DNA of 64,000 nucleotides, from assembly GCF_000768695.1 (NCBI RefSeq), contig NZ_AVPL01000001.1:174618-238617 (forward strand). Reading direction: 5' to 3'. The stretch comes from Knoellia aerolata DSM 18566. Its GTDB lineage: Bacteria; Actinomycetota; Actinomycetes; Actinomycetales; Dermatophilaceae. A model generated the notes under the pieces. The model was not told the DNA's origin and made no database searches. It worked only from the letters and a program-made list of their open reading frames with translations. Below are positions 7,384-16,988 of this stretch, in pieces. Both the position numbers and the translations under genes were made by a program. Numbering within the stretch: position 1 is the first letter of the stretch; each line of letters opens with the position of its first letter.

Positions 7384-10300
7384 ATGCCCAGTCCACGCCG
7401 CCTGCTAGCCGTCGCAGCAGGAGCCGCAGTCGCCCTGACCCCCGTGGTGGGGTCCTCCCTCCCCGCCGCGGCGGAGACGACCACCGTCGCCCTCGTCGGC
7501 TCGCTCCAGTCCGAGATCGGCTGCCCCGAGGACTGGAAGCCGGAGTGTGCGGCCTCCGAGCTGGCCCGGGTGGGTGACACGACGGCATACACGAAGACGT
7601 TCACCGTGCCCGCGGGGACGTACGAGTACAAGGTCGCCCTCAACGACACGTGGACGGTCAACTACGGCGCCGGCGGCGTGCTCGACGGAGGCAACCTCCC
7701 CCTCGTGCTCGAGGCCCCGGCGACGCTGACGTTCACCTACGACGACGCCACGCACCTCGTGAGCCTCACGCCCCAGAACCTCTCCGGCGGCACGACGGCG
7801 GGTGACGCGGCGCTCGCCCAGAGCTCGCTGCGCCAGCCCCTGACGCGCGAGCGGTTCTACTTCCTCATGGCCGACCGGTTCGCCAACGGCAGCACCGCCA
7901 ACGACAGGGGCGGGCTCACCGGCGGTCCGTTGACGACCGGGTTCGACCCGACCAACAAGGGCTTCTACCACGGTGGGGACCTCAAGGGCGTCATCAACAA
8001 GCTCGACTACATCAAGGGCATGGGGACGACCGCGATCTGGCTCACGCCGAGCTTCAAGAACAAGCCGGTCCAGGGCAAGGCAGGCGAGGAGAGCGCGGGC
8101 TACCACGGCTACTGGATCACCGACTTCACCCAGATCGACCCCCACCTCGGCACCAACGAGGAGATGAAGGCGCTCATCGCCGCGGCCCACAAGAAGGGGA
8201 TGAAGGTCTTCTTCGACATCATCACCAACCACACCGCGGACGTCATCGACTACGAGGAGCAGCAGTACACCTACCGCTCCAAGAAGGCGTTCCCGTACAG
8301 GGACGCCGCCGGAGAGGTCTTCGACGACCGGGACTTCGTCAACGAGACCTTCCCCGAGATGGACCCGGCGACGTCCTTCCCGTACACCCCGGTCCTCCGC
8401 CCGGGCGACGAGGACGCCAAGACGCCTGCGTGGCTCAACGACCCGCTGATGTACCACAACCGCGGTGACTCGACCTTCGCCGGCGAGTCCTCGACGTACG
8501 GCGACTTCATCGGGCTCGACGACCTGTTCACCGAGCGGCCCGAGGTCGTCGAGGGGATGGGCGAGATCTACAAGCAGTGGGTCGACTTCGGCATCGACGG
8601 CTTCCGCATCGACACCGTGAAGCACGTCAACCTCGAGTTCTGGCAGAAGTTCATGCCGGACCTGCTCGAGCACGCGGCGAAGAAGAACGACGACTTCTTC
8701 GCGTTCGGCGAGGTCTACGACGGCAACCCCGCGGTCATGTCCGAGTACACGACCCGCGGCAAGCTCCAGGCGACCCTCGACTTCGGCTTCCAGCAGCAGG
8801 GCATCGACTTCGCCAAGGGCAAGCCGGCCGGCGCGCTCGCGGACTTCTTCGCCAAGGACGACTGGTACACCGACGCCGACAGCAACGCCTACCAGTTGCC
8901 GACCTTCCTCGGGAACCACGACATGGGGCGCGCCGCCATGTTCCTCAAGGAGGGCGTGACGAGCGAGGCCCAGCACCTCGCCCGGGTGAAGTTCGCGGAC
9001 TCGCTGATGTTCGCGACGCGCGGCAACCCGGTCACCTACTACGGCGACGAGCAGGGCTTCGTCGGCACCGGTGGCGACCAGCTGGCCCGCGAGGACATGT
9101 TCGCGAGCAAGGTCGACGTCTACAACACCGAGGACGTGCTCGCAGGGCCGGAGGGCTCGCGGGACCGGTACTCGACCACCCACCCGCTCTACGAGCACAT
9201 CAAGGCACTCTCGGCGGTGCGCGCCAAGCACCCGGCCCTCGCGGACGGCGCCCAGGTCAACCGGTACGCCGCACCGGGCGCGGGCATCTTCGCCGTGTCC
9301 CGGATCGACGCCGGCCAGAAGGTCGAGTACGTCGTCGCGGCCAACAACGACAGCAAGCCCGCAACCGCGACGTTCCCGACGTGGAGCAGGGGCAAGGGCG
9401 TGGTGTTCACGCCGGTGTCCGGCACCGACAGGGCCGTCAAGCCGACGGCCGACGGCTCGGTGAAGGTGACGGTGCCGCCGCTGACCGTGAGCGTCTGGCG
9501 GGCCAACAAGCCCATCGCCACCACCGGCGCCGCCCCGACCGTGGAGCTGTCCGCAGGGTCGGACTCCACGGTGGCCGGTCGCGCCGAGGTGGCGGCGGAC
9601 GTCACGACCAGCACGTTCGCGCAGACGACGTTCCTCTACCGCCCGGTCGGGACGGCGACGTGGCGCCCCATCGGGACCGACGACAACGCCCCCTTCCGGG
9701 TCTTCCACGACGTCGCAGGTATGCCGCTGGGCTCCGTCCTCGAGTACCGCGCGGTCGTGCGTGACGCTGCGGGCCGGGTGGCCGCGGACGGCACGTGGGC
9801 CTCGGTGGTCGCGGAGGCCACCGGCGGCTCGACGGAGGGTGAGATCGGCGACCCGCCGGCGACCCAGCCGACGGCGGTCTCCGTGCCGGGGACGCACAAC
9901 TCGGAGATGGGCTGCCCGACCAACCTCGGCGTGAGCGGGGACTGGGCGCCGGACTGCGACCAGGCCCAGCTGGCCCTCGACCCCGACGACCTCATCTGGA
10001 AGAAGACGTTCACGATTCCGGCCGGGCCGTACGCCTACAAGGTGGCGCACGACCGCTCGTGGACCGAGTCCTACGGGGACGGTGGCGGGACGGAGAACAT
10101 CTCGTACGAGACGCTCGACGGGACGGTGACGTTCTTCTACGACCCGCGCACCCACTGGGGCACCTCGGACGAGCAGACCGAGATCATCACCGCGGCCGGC
10201 ACGTTCCAGTCCGAGCTCGGCTGCCCCGCGGACTGGTCCCCGGACTGCATGCGCCCGTGGCTGCAGGACAAGGACGGCGACGGCGTCTTCACCTGGGCGA

Positions 10301-10497
10301 CGACGAAGATCCCCGCGGGCACGTGGCAGTTCAAGATCGCCCACGACCAGTCGTGGACCGAGAACTACGGCGACGGCGGCGTCCCCAACGGCGGCGACAT
10401 CAGCGTGACGGTGCCGAGCGCCGGGGCGACGACGAACTTCGTCTACGACTCGGCGACCCACCGCACCACCGTCACGAGCGTCGCCGCCGCCCCGTGA
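7384..10497 (+). CDS. Secreted GH13 alpha-amylase with three X25 modules
   Basis: This 1,037-residue exoenzyme hydrolyses starch or related alpha-glucans. A signal peptide (PSPRRLLAVAAGAAVALTP, cleavage after PAAA, about residue 35) is followed by an X25-type module (about 37-135) with LVGSLQSEIGCPEDW. The GH13 barrel follows (about 155-640), with catalytic Asp410 in GFRIDTVKH, Glu443 in FAFGEVYDG and Asp513 in LGNHDMGR. After a sandwich/linker region (about 700-830) come two more X25 modules with VPGTHNSEMGCP (about 840-935) and AAGTFQSELGCP (about 940-1035). X25 modules occur in pullulanases and surface amylases and probably bind glucan. GGAGGAGCAACG gives a strong ribosome site. All catalytic residues are present. 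Confidence 0.9.
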   Translation: MPSPRRLLAVAAGAAVALTPVVGSSLPAAAETTTVALVGSLQSEIGCPEDWKPECAASELARVGDTTAYTKTFTVPAGTYEYKVALNDTWTVNYGAGGVLDGGNLPLVLEAPATLTFTYDDATHLVSLTPQNLSGGTTAGDAALAQSSLRQPLTRERFYFLMADRFANGSTANDRGGLTGGPLTTGFDPTNKGFYHGGDLKGVINKLDYIKGMGTTAIWLTPSFKNKPVQGKAGEESAGYHGYWITDFTQIDPHLGTNEEMKALIAAAHKKGMKVFFDIITNHTADVIDYEEQQYTYRSKKAFPYRDAAGEVFDDRDFVNETFPEMDPATSFPYTPVLRPGDEDAKTPAWLNDPLMYHNRGDSTFAGESSTYGDFIGLDDLFTERPEVVEGMGEIYKQWVDFGIDGFRIDTVKHVNLEFWQKFMPDLLEHAAKKNDDFFAFGEVYDGNPAVMSEYTTRGKLQATLDFGFQQQGIDFAKGKPAGALADFFAKDDWYTDADSNAYQLPTFLGNHDMGRAAMFLKEGVTSEAQHLARVKFADSLMFATRGNPVTYYGDEQGFVGTGGDQLAREDMFASKVDVYNTEDVLAGPEGSRDRYSTTHPLYEHIKALSAVRAKHPALADGAQVNRYAAPGAGIFAVSRIDAGQKVEYVVAANNDSKPATATFPTWSRGKGVVFTPVSGTDRAVKPTADGSVKVTVPPLTVSVWRANKPIATTGAAPTVELSAGSDSTVAGRAEVAADVTTSTFAQTTFLYRPVGTATWRPIGTDDNAPFRVFHDVAGMPLGSVLEYRAVVRDAAGRVAADGTWASVVAEATGGSTEGEIGDPPATQPTAVSVPGTHNSEMGCPTNLGVSGDWAPDCDQAQLALDPDDLIWKKTFTIPAGPYAYKVAHDRSWTESYGDGGGTENISYETLDGTVTFFYDPRTHWGTSDEQTEIITAAGTFQSELGCPADWSPDCMRPWLQDKDGDGVFTWATTKIPAGTWQFKIAHDQSWTENYGDGGVPNGGDISVTVPSAGATTNFVYDSATHRTTVTSVAAAP

Positions 10498-10515
10498 CCC
10501 CGTGACCCGCGTTGG

Positions 10516-10557
10516 CGTCTGCGTGGATGGTGAGGTTCTCGACCATCCACGCAGACG
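10516..10557. terminator. Bidirectional stem-loop between convergent amylase and MFS genes
   Basis: The 16-base perfect arms at 10516-10531 and 10542-10557 are separated by a 10-base loop that adds a GAG/CTC pairing. It lies between two convergent stop codons (10497 and 10570), so it can end both transcripts. There is no T-tract on either side. Confidence 0.8.
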
Positions 10558-10569
10558 GGGGCAGGGGGC

Positions 10570-11847
10570 TCAGGTGACGGGCGCCGGGTGGGCGCCGCCC
10601 TTGAGGGCGCGCTCCTGGCGCAGTGCCGGGAGGTAGAGGAACGCGCCCAGCACGCTGACGAGCCCGGCGGCGACCATCGCCGTCTGCACCGAGGTGGTCG
10701 CGGCCAGCCACCCGATCGTCGGCGCGGCCACCGCGCCACCGGCCTGCATGACCATCGAGTTCATCGACAGCACGGTGGCGCGGTTGCGGGCGCTCGCCTC
10801 GCGGTGGAGCAGGGTCAGGTGCGGGGCCCCACCGACGCCGTGCAGCATGTAGGTCACGAGGTAGGCGCCGACGAGGCCGGCGGGACCGAGCATGAGGCCC
10901 ATGACGGCGGCGCCGAGGCCGTTGAGGACGCGTGCCGCGATGGCTGCGCGCACCACGCCCCAGCGCCGCATCATCCGGCCGGCGACGGCCGAGCCGAAGG
11001 CGAACACGGCCCACCCGCCCGCGGCGACGGGCCCCAGAAGGACGCCGGCGTCCGTGGTGCCGAGCATCTCGGACAGCCGGATCGGGAGCATCGTCTCGAA
11101 GACCATCATGCCGATGACCCAGAAGAGCTCGACACCGATCAGCCCGGCGAGGATCCGGTTGTGCCGCAGCAGGGTCAGCCCGTCGCCGATGACCTTGGGG
11201 GTGTCCCTGGCCGAGTCCAGCGCCTGACGCGCCCGGGTCGTTTCCGACGACTCGTGCGGCTCGTGGACCATCGTCAGGGTGAGGACGAGGTGGACGACGG
11301 CGAAGGCGATGGAGACGACGATCGGGAACGCGATGGCGCTGTAGTCCGCGAACGGGTGCCACAGGATCAGTCCGCCGGAGGCCAGCGACCCGCCGGCGAT
11401 CGCGACACCGACGATGGTGCCCTGGGCGGCGAGGGCCTGGTCGACGTCCGCGCCGGGCTCGGTGAGGTGCACGGTGTCGACGAACCACGCCTCGAGCGGC
11501 CCCGAGTCGAGCGCGCGGTAGATCCCGAGGAAGCCCGCAGCCAGGGCGAACTGCCAGAACGTCGTCGCGGTCAGGTAGAGGACGCCCGCGATGACGTTGA
11601 CGACGCCGGCCGCGACGAGGACGGCCTTGCGGCCGAAGGCGTCGGCGAAGCCGCTCGTGGGAAGCTCGAGGAGCAGGACCATGACGCCCTGCGCGGCGCC
11701 GTAGGTCATCGTCTCCTGGACGGTCAACCCGCGTTCGAGCGCGAACAGGGTGAACACCCCGATGACGAACCCGACGGGAAGCCACCGGGTGGCGGTGAGG
11801 ACGAGGAAGACGCGGCGGGCGGCGGAAGGCGAGAGGTGGGTGCTCAC
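10570..11847 (-). CDS. MFS family transporter
   Basis: The 425-residue integral membrane protein has about 12 hydrophobic segments. The MFS loop signature between helices 2 and 3 is seen as [18 protein letters not shown], and helices such as [20 protein letters not shown] are clear. Drug or metabolite export is the usual role; the substrate cannot be read. GTG at 11847 (start [11 protein letters not shown]) overlaps the stop of the upstream ArsR-like gene in GTGA, with GGAGGAGG just ahead. The two are thus one operon and the exporter is probably controlled by that regulator. An in-frame extension further upstream is just the overlapping reading of the regulator gene and is not used. Confidence 0.85.
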   Translation of the reverse strand: MSTHLSPSAARRVFLVLTATRWLPVGFVIGVFTLFALERGLTVQETMTYGAAQGVMVLLLELPTSGFADAFGRKAVLVAAGVVNVIAGVLYLTATTFWQFALAAGFLGIYRALDSGPLEAWFVDTVHLTEPGADVDQALAAQGTIVGVAIAGGSLASGGLILWHPFADYSAIAFPIVVSIAFAVVHLVLTLTMVHEPHESSETTRARQALDSARDTPKVIGDGLTLLRHNRILAGLIGVELFWVIGMMVFETMLPIRLSEMLGTTDAGVLLGPVAAGGWAVFAFGSAVAGRMMRRWGVVRAAIAARVLNGLGAAVMGLMLGPAGLVGAYLVTYMLHGVGGAPHLTLLHREASARNRATVLSMNSMVMQAGGAVAAPTIGWLAATTSVQTAMVAAGLVSVLGAFLYLPALRQERALKGGAHPAPVT

Positions 11848-12455
11848 GCCTCCTCCCCCCGCGGGATGCGGTCGAGGTCGAGCGGGTAGGCGACGCTGTA
11901 GACGGCGAGCCGTCGCGCCGCCGGGTTGCCCTGGCCCACGCGCCGGTAGCGCGTGATGACCTCGTCGATCTCGGCGTTCATCGCCCGGAGCTGGGCGGGG
12001 GTGGCCACGACGTAGGAGTCGTTCATCCCGGCGGCGTCCCGCCAGGCGAGCGGCCACGCGCCCTCGACGTCGAGCCACTTCTCGAACTGCTCGGCGAAGT
12101 GCCTCGTGTAGTCACGCACGAGCCAGTTGAGCGCGGTCTCGGAGTCCTCGTCGCCGGCGAAGTCGCTGGCGTCAAACTGGTGGCTCTCGGTGGCGGCGCG
12201 CCACAGCCGGCGCTTGCCCTCGCCGTCCCCGGTGTCGGCGACCAGCCCCACCGCCTCGAGCTTGCGGAGGTGGTAGCTCGTCGCCCCCGAGTTCGTGTGC
12301 AGGGTCGCGGCGAGGTCGGTCGCCGTCGCCGGCCCGTTGCGCCGGAGGGTGGAGAGCAGTCGCGAGCGCAGCGGGTGGGCGAGCACCTTGAGCGAGGTCG
12401 AGTCCAGCCGGATGCCGGTGAGACCACGGGTGTTGGCGGACGGTTCGGAGGCCAT
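11844..12455 (-). CDS. ArsR-like winged-helix transcriptional regulator
   Basis: This 203-residue protein has an N-terminal winged helix (about residues 18-85). The sequence [20 protein letters not shown] leads into [21 protein letters not shown], the HTH_20/ArsR type that dimerises and binds DNA. A C-terminal region of about 110 residues has no metal-binding Cys motif, so an organic ligand is more likely than a metal. ATG at 12455 is set by a TATTGT box exactly 7 bases upstream (12462-12467), giving a leaderless transcript. Several TGTGCAC repeats cover this promoter and are the likely autoregulatory sites. It is coupled to the MFS gene downstream. Confidence 0.88.
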   Translation of the reverse strand: MASEPSANTRGLTGIRLDSTSLKVLAHPLRSRLLSTLRRNGPATATDLAATLHTNSGATSYHLRKLEAVGLVADTGDGEGKRRLWRAATESHQFDASDFAGDEDSETALNWLVRDYTRHFAEQFEKWLDVEGAWPLAWRDAAGMNDSYVVATPAQLRAMNAEIDEVITRYRRVGQGNPAARRLAVYSVAYPLDLDRIPRGEEA

Positions 12456-12457
12456 GC

Positions 12458-12502
12458 GTGCACAATACCTCTGCACACTCTGTGTGCACAAGTAGTGTGC
12501 AC
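12458..12502. promoter_or_regulatory. Promoter of the ArsR-like gene with four TGTGCAC repeats
   Basis: Copies of GTGCACA or its complement occur at 12458-12464, 12472-12478, 12482-12490 and 12496-12502. TGCACAC-TCT-GTGTGCA at 12472-12488 is a perfect dyad and TGTGCACA at 12483-12490 is self-complementary. The -10 box TATTGT (12462-12467, minus strand) overlaps the first copy, so binding would block transcription of the regulator-exporter operon. Confidence 0.65.
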
Positions 12503-12563
12503 GGCGTGCTCCGGGCACCGTCCGTGCAGGTCAGCGGGTGTTTCAGGCGGCGCGACCGGGGAT

Positions 12564-12728
12564 TTGGGTGCGCGGGCGTGCCCCCGTAAACTTGGTGACT
12601 GTTGTGCCGTGCGCCCTTCCCAGGGTGGCCCGAGAGGTGAGAGCCCTGGCGGGAGCACACGGCATACCCCTGTCGGCCGGAGGTTCACCGTCGCAGGTTC
12701 CCGTTCCATCCACACGTTAGGTAACACC
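12564..12728 (+). promoter_or_regulatory. Promoter and 5' leader of rplM-rpsI
   Basis: TTGGGT (12564-12569), a 17-base spacer and TAAACT (12587-12592) form a good housekeeping promoter, leaving a leader of about 130 bases before rplM. Within it TGCCGTG near 12604 can pair with CACACGGCA near 12657 across internal GC stems. Such structured leaders often carry ribosomal-protein autoregulation. I cannot match it to a named family. One CGGCATAC copy sits at 12660-12667. Confidence 0.55.
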
Positions 12729-13172
12729 GTGCGTACCTTCACCCCGAAGTCGGGCGACATCACGCGGCAGTGGCACGTCATCGACGCCACTGACGTCGTG
12801 CTGGGGCGCCTCGCGAGCCAGACCGCGATCCTGCTGCGCGGCAAGCACAAGGCGACCTTCGCCCCCCACGTCGACACCGGTGACTTCGTCATCATCATCA
12901 ACGCCGAGAAGGTGGCCCTCACCGGCTCCAAGGCCGAGCAGAAGCGTGCCTACCGCCACTCGGGCTTCCCGGGTGGTCTCCGGAGCCGCACCTACGTCGA
13001 GATGCTCGACAAGTTCCCCGCCAAGGCCGTCGAGAAGGCCGTGCGCGGCATGCTCCCGCGGACCACGCTCGGTCGCGCGCAGCTGACCAAGCTCAAGGTC
13101 TACGCCGGCTCCGAGCACCCCCACGCGGCCCAGCAGCCCAAGCCCTTCGAGATCACCCAGGTGGCCCAGTAA
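12729..13172 (+). CDS. rplM: 50S ribosomal protein L13
   Basis: L13 is an early assembly protein of the large subunit. The 147-residue product matches the usual length, with [20 protein letters not shown], the [21 protein letters not shown] core and the C-terminal [18 protein letters not shown] all typical of actinobacterial L13. GTG at 12729 gives the standard N-terminus; longer in-frame starts would add sequence not seen in the family. The stop codon overlaps the ATG of rpsI (TAATG), the conserved rplM-rpsI pair. A promoter and a leader of about 130 bases lie directly upstream. Confidence 0.97.
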   Translation: MRTFTPKSGDITRQWHVIDATDVVLGRLASQTAILLRGKHKATFAPHVDTGDFVIIINAEKVALTGSKAEQKRAYRHSGFPGGLRSRTYVEMLDKFPAKAVEKAVRGMLPRTTLGRAQLTKLKVYAGSEHPHAAQQPKPFEITQVAQ

Positions 13173-13690
13173 TGACCGAGAACACCTCCATCGAGTCCGA
13201 CGTCGAGCTCGGCACCGACGCCGACGACGTCGAGATCTCCGAGTACACCTCGGAGTCCTCCGGCGACGTCGCGGGCGAGGAGACCCGTCGCCCGACCGCC
13301 TCCGCCCCCGGCGCTGCCACCGGTCGTCGCAAGCAGGCCATCGCCCGCGTGCGCATCGTCCCCGGCACCGGTGAGTGGAAGATCAACGGCCGCTCCCTCG
13401 AGGGGTACTTCCCCAACAAGGTGCACCAGCAGATCGTCAACGAGCCGCTCGCGGTCCTCGAGCTCGTCGGCGCCTACGACGTGCTCGTGCGCGTCCACGG
13501 TGGTGGCCCCTCCGGCCAGGCCGGCGCGGTCCGCCTCGGTGTCGCCCGCTCGCTCAACGGGGTCGACGAGGAGCTGAACCGTCCGGCGCTCAAGAAGGCC
13601 GGCTTCCTCACCCGTGACGCCCGCGTCCCCGAGCGCAAGAAGGCCGGTCTCAAGAAGGCCCGCAAGGCGCCCCAGTACAGCAAGCGCTGA
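13172..13690 (+). CDS. rpsI: 30S ribosomal protein S9
   Basis: S9 lies in the small-subunit head, and its C-terminal tail reaches the P-site tRNA. The 172-residue protein has a Glu/Asp-rich N-terminal extension of about 45 residues. The S9 core follows, with [40 protein letters not shown] and the invariant basic end [12 protein letters not shown]. Actinobacterial S9 proteins commonly carry such acidic extensions. The start ATG overlaps the rplM stop (TAATG), so translation is coupled. The stem-loop at 13722-13756 ends the operon. Confidence 0.97.
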   Translation: MTENTSIESDVELGTDADDVEISEYTSESSGDVAGEETRRPTASAPGAATGRRKQAIARVRIVPGTGEWKINGRSLEGYFPNKVHQQIVNEPLAVLELVGAYDVLVRVHGGGPSGQAGAVRLGVARSLNGVDEELNRPALKKAGFLTRDARVPERKKAGLKKARKAPQYSKR

Positions 13691-13721
13691 TCGGCAGGCG
13701 CCCGTTGTGGCGCGTTCCGCG

Positions 13722-13756
13722 ACGAAGGCGGCATCTCTCCAGGGGTGCCGCCTTCG
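13722..13756 (+). terminator. Terminator after rpsI
   Basis: CGAAGGCGGCA at 13722-13732 pairs perfectly with TGCCGCCTTCG at 13746-13756 around a 13-base loop. It lies 32 bases after the rpsI stop. No long T-run is present, as often in this genome. Confidence 0.75.
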
Positions 13757-13835
13757 GCGTGCGGCGGTAGGTTGACTCGTCGGCCGGTTTCCACGGCCGA
13801 CACCCCAGCAGGACGAGGAAAGGCACGGCACGCGC

Positions 13836-15182
13836 ATGGCACGACTGTTCGGGACCGACGGGGTCCGAGGACTCGCCAACGTCGACATCACCGCGGACCT
13901 CGCCCTGGGGCTCGCCGTCTCGGCGGCGCACGTCCTCGGCCGTGAGGCCCGCGAGGCCGGCCGCCGCCCGAAGGCCGTCGTGGGGCGCGACCCCCGCGCC
14001 TCGGGGGAGTTCCTCGGCGCAGCCGTCGTCGCCGGCCTCGCCTCGGCCGGGGTCGACGTCCACAACGTCGGCGTCCTCCCGACGCCCGCCGTCGCCTTCC
14101 TCACCTCCGACATGGACGCCCACTTCGGCGTCATGCTCTCGGCCTCGCACAACGCCATGCCCGACAACGGCATCAAGTTCTTCGCCTCAGGCGGTCACAA
14201 GCTCCCCGACTCGGTGGAGGACGAGATCGCCGCGGGTCTCGGCCGCGAGTGGGAGCGCCCCACGGGCGCCCAGATCGGGCGGGTCCACCAGAACCGCGCC
14301 GGGCAGGCTCGCTACGTCGCGCACCTGCTCCAGGCCCTGCCCAACCGCCTCGACGGGCTCACCGTCGTCATCGACGGCGCCCACGGCGCCGCCTCGTCGG
14401 TCTCGCCCGAGGTGTTCCGCCTCGCCGGGGCCGAGGTCATCGAGATCGGCACCGAGCCGGACGGCCTCAACATCAACGACGGCTACGGCTCGACCCACCT
14501 CGGCCACCTCAAGCAGGCCGTCGCCGCCAAGGGCGCCCACATCGGCATCGCCCACGACGGCGACGCCGACCGCTGCCTGGCCGTCGACGCCGACGGCAAC
14601 GAGATCGACGGCGACCAGATCATGGGCATCCTCGCCGTCGCGCTCAAGGAGCGTGGCGCACTGGCCGGGGACACCCTCGTCGCCACCGTGATGAGCAACC
14701 TCGGCCTCCTCCAGGCCATGGAGCGCGAGGGCATCACCGTCAAGCAGACCGGGGTGGGGGACCGCTACGTGCTCGAGGAGATGCGCCGGTCCGGCCACAC
14801 GCTGGGCGGCGAGCAGTCCGGCCACGTCATCATGATGGAGCACGGCACGACGGGTGACGGAGTCCTCACCGGCCTCATGCTGGCTGCGCGCATGGCGCAG
14901 ACCGGCCGCACGATCGCCGACCTCGGCACCGTGATGACCCGGATGCCGCAGGTGCTCGTCAACGTCAAGGGCGTCGACAAGGCCCGCGTCGACACCGACG
15001 AGGGCGTGCAGGCAGCCGTGGCCGCGGAGACGGTCCTCCTGGACGGCAGGGGCCGGGTCCTGCTGCGCAAGTCCGGCACGGAGCCGGTCGTGCGCGTCAT
15101 GGTCGAGGCGGTCACGGCCGAGGACGCCCAGGACGTCGCCGACCGCCTCGTCAAGGTCGTCAGGGAGCGCCTGACCCTCTGA
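13836..15182 (+). CDS. glmM: Phosphoglucosamine mutase
   Basis: GlmM converts glucosamine 6-phosphate to glucosamine 1-phosphate on the way to UDP-GlcNAc, peptidoglycan and mycothiol. The 448-residue protein begins [14 protein letters not shown] and has the active-site phosphoserine Ser104 in [17 protein letters not shown]. The metal-binding loop is [11 protein letters not shown], the sugar loop is GGEQSGHV and the phosphate loop is [14 protein letters not shown]. All domains are complete. AGGAAAGG lies about 10-18 bases before the ATG. It stands alone between the rpsI terminator and a convergent ABC transporter gene 17 bases away. Position after rplM-rpsI is conserved in actinobacteria. Confidence 0.97.
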   Translation: MARLFGTDGVRGLANVDITADLALGLAVSAAHVLGREAREAGRRPKAVVGRDPRASGEFLGAAVVAGLASAGVDVHNVGVLPTPAVAFLTSDMDAHFGVMLSASHNAMPDNGIKFFASGGHKLPDSVEDEIAAGLGREWERPTGAQIGRVHQNRAGQARYVAHLLQALPNRLDGLTVVIDGAHGAASSVSPEVFRLAGAEVIEIGTEPDGLNINDGYGSTHLGHLKQAVAAKGAHIGIAHDGDADRCLAVDADGNEIDGDQIMGILAVALKERGALAGDTLVATVMSNLGLLQAMEREGITVKQTGVGDRYVLEEMRRSGHTLGGEQSGHVIMMEHGTTGDGVLTGLMLAARMAQTGRTIADLGTVMTRMPQVLVNVKGVDKARVDTDEGVQAAVAAETVLLDGRGRVLLRKSGTEPVVRVMVEAVTAEDAQDVADRLVKVVRERLTL

Positions 15183-15198
15183 CGAGGCGGGAGCCGGG

Positions 15199-16065
15199 TC
15201 AGCGCTGGGGGTCGAGCGGGACGCCGGGCGTCGAGCCGGCCGCTGCGGCGGCGGCCCGGTGACGTTCGGCGTGAGCCTCGTCCTCCGCCCCGGGGTCCAC
15301 GTGCGTCGGGTCGAGGACGCGCTGGAGGAAGACGCGGGTCCGCTCCTCGGTGGGCGATCCGATGACCTGGCTGGGGACGCCCTCCTCGACGATCGAGCCA
15401 CCGTCCATGAAGATCACCCGGTCGGCGACCTCGCGCGCGAACGCCATCTCGTGCGTGACGACGAACATCGTCATCCCCTCGGTGGCCAGGCGGCGCATGA
15501 CCGAGAGCACGTCGCCCACCAGCTCGGGGTCCAGGGCCGACGTCGGCTCGTCGAAGAGCATGAGCTTGGGGTCCATCGACAGCGCGCGGGCGATCGCGAC
15601 GCGTTGCTGCTGGCCACCCGAGAGCTGGGCCGGGTAGGCGTCGGCCTTGTCGGAGAGCCCGACCTTCTCGAGGTTGTCACGCGCCTTGGTCTCCGCCTCC
15701 TCCTTGCCCCGCTTGAGCACGGTGGTCTGGGCGACGGTGCAGTTGTCGAGGACCGACAGGTGCGGGAAGAGGTTGAACTGCTGGAAGACCATGCCCATGT
15801 TGCGACGGATCGCGTCGATGTCGCAGTCGGGGTCGGTGACCTCCTCCCCGCCGACCTTGATCGAGCCGCTGGTCGGCTGCTCGAGCAGGTTGATGCACCG
15901 CAGGAAGGTCGACTTGCCCGACCCGGACGGTCCGATGACACAGACGACCTCGCCCTGGCGGATCGTGGCGTCGAGGCCCCGGAGGACGTGGTTGGAGCCG
16001 AACGACTTGTGGAGGTCGGTGACCTCGACGACGGCTGCTCCCCGGTGGGTGGCTGATGAGCTCAT
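15199..16065 (-). CDS. Amino-acid ABC transporter ATP-binding protein
   Basis: The 288-residue ATPase has Walker [10 protein letters not shown], the Q-loop [16 protein letters not shown], signature [15 protein letters not shown], Walker [13 protein letters not shown] and the H-loop VVTHEMAFA. It belongs to the polar amino-acid (GlnQ/GluA) type. A C-terminal tail of about 35 residues, rich in Ala and His after [11 protein letters not shown], is unusual for the family. ATG at 16065 lies 2 bases after the permease stop, so it is the last gene of a binding protein, permease, ATPase operon. It converges on glmM. Confidence 0.92.
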   Translation of the reverse strand: MSSSATHRGAAVVEVTDLHKSFGSNHVLRGLDATIRQGEVVCVIGPSGSGKSTFLRCINLLEQPTSGSIKVGGEEVTDPDCDIDAIRRNMGMVFQQFNLFPHLSVLDNCTVAQTTVLKRGKEEAETKARDNLEKVGLSDKADAYPAQLSGGQQQRVAIARALSMDPKLMLFDEPTSALDPELVGDVLSVMRRLATEGMTMFVVTHEMAFAREVADRVIFMDGGSIVEEGVPSQVIGSPTEERTRVFLQRVLDPTHVDPGAEDEAHAERHRAAAAAAGSTPGVPLDPQR

Positions 16066-16067
16066 GC

Positions 16068-16892
16068 TCAGCGCTCCTTCTTCTGGCGGGCTTCCATGCG
16101 ACGCACGACGTAGGACAGTGGCAGGGTGATGACGAGGTAGCAGAAGCCGGCGACGACGAGCGGGGTGAGGTTGGCGTTGGAGCTCGCGAGGTCTCGGCCG
16201 TACTTCGTCAGCTCGTAGCCCGCGGCGGAGAGCCCGAGCACGTAGACCAGCGAGGAGTCCTTGACGAGCAGGATCACCTCGTTGGTCAGGGGTGGGGTGA
16301 TGATGCGGAACGCCTGGGGCAGGATGATCTTGCGCGTGGCGACACCGGCCGGCATACCGAGCGACCGCGCCGCCTCGATCTGGCCCGGCGGCACCGCCTG
16401 GATGCCCGCACGGATGGTCTCGGCCATGTAGGCCGAGGCGACGAGACCGAGTGCCACCCAGACCGTGCCGTACGGGTCGTACGGGATGACGAGGCCCTCG
16501 AAGGCCAGGGGCAGCAGGCTGAAGGCGATGAAGACGACGATCGCGGGAAGCCCTCGGAAGAACTCGATCCACGCCGTCGAGATCCACCGGTAGGGGCCGA
16601 CCGAGGACAGGCGCATCAGGGCGAGCACCGTTCCCAGCAGCAGTCCGAGGACGAACGCGCCCGCGGTGTAGACCAGGGTGTTCTTGAAGGCGTTGGGGAG
16701 GCCTTCGGTGAGCGTGGCCTTGACGAGGTCCGAGCGGAAGAAGACGCTCTGGATCTGGCCCCAGTCGGCGCCGAGCGCGAAGGCGATGACGAAGGCCACC
16801 AGGAGCGCGTACTGCGTCCATCGGATGCGCTGCGCGCGTCTGCGGGGTGACAGCTTCTTCTTCGCGGGAGCGTCAGTGATGGCGGTGCTCAT
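16068..16892 (-). CDS. Amino-acid ABC transporter permease
   Basis: The 274-residue membrane protein of the HisM/GlnP family has an N-terminal hydrophobic segment ([14 protein letters not shown]) and then the [23 protein letters not shown] core. The conserved EAA loop, seen as [22 protein letters not shown], is the contact site for the ATPase. [10 protein letters not shown] is also typical of the polar amino-acid permease family. It lies between the binding-protein gene upstream, separated by a strong hairpin, and the ATPase gene downstream. With one permease gene only, it probably works as a homodimer. Confidence 0.92.
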   Translation of the reverse strand: MSTAITDAPAKKKLSPRRRAQRIRWTQYALLVAFVIAFALGADWGQIQSVFFRSDLVKATLTEGLPNAFKNTLVYTAGAFVLGLLLGTVLALMRLSSVGPYRWISTAWIEFFRGLPAIVVFIAFSLLPLAFEGLVIPYDPYGTVWVALGLVASAYMAETIRAGIQAVPPGQIEAARSLGMPAGVATRKIILPQAFRIITPPLTNEVILLVKDSSLVYVLGLSAAGYELTKYGRDLASSNANLTPLVVAGFCYLVITLPLSYVVRRMEARQKKER

Positions 16893-16928
16893 GAGTTCTC
16901 CTGCCGGCCTGCGGGTGCGGGGACCAAG

Positions 16929-16978
16929 GACGCCGAAGGGCGGCGGTCCGGTCGAACCGTACCGCCGCCCTCGGCGTC
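16929..16978 (-). terminator. Intercistronic stem-loop between binding protein and permease genes
   Basis: Arms 16929-16947 and 16961-16978 pair over 18 base pairs with a single bulged A (8 plus 10 pairs), around a 13-base loop. It sits 10 bases after the binding-protein stop on the coding strand. Such hairpins usually cause partial termination and protect the upstream message, giving more binding protein than permease. Confidence 0.8.
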
Positions 16979-16988
16979 GAAGGAAGGA

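Noticed and set aside
2564..10461. Very long open frames on the minus strand opposite the GH65 gene (2564-5524) and the amylase gene (7405-10461)
   Set aside because: They mirror the GC-rich third positions of the real genes, contain repetitive Arg/Val/Asp-rich sequence without motifs, and oppose genes with complete catalytic motifs.
15199..16065. ATP-binding gene extended in frame far upstream into the permease gene
   Set aside because: The longer frame is an Arg-rich out-of-frame reading of the permease; the ATG at 16065 gives the family start.
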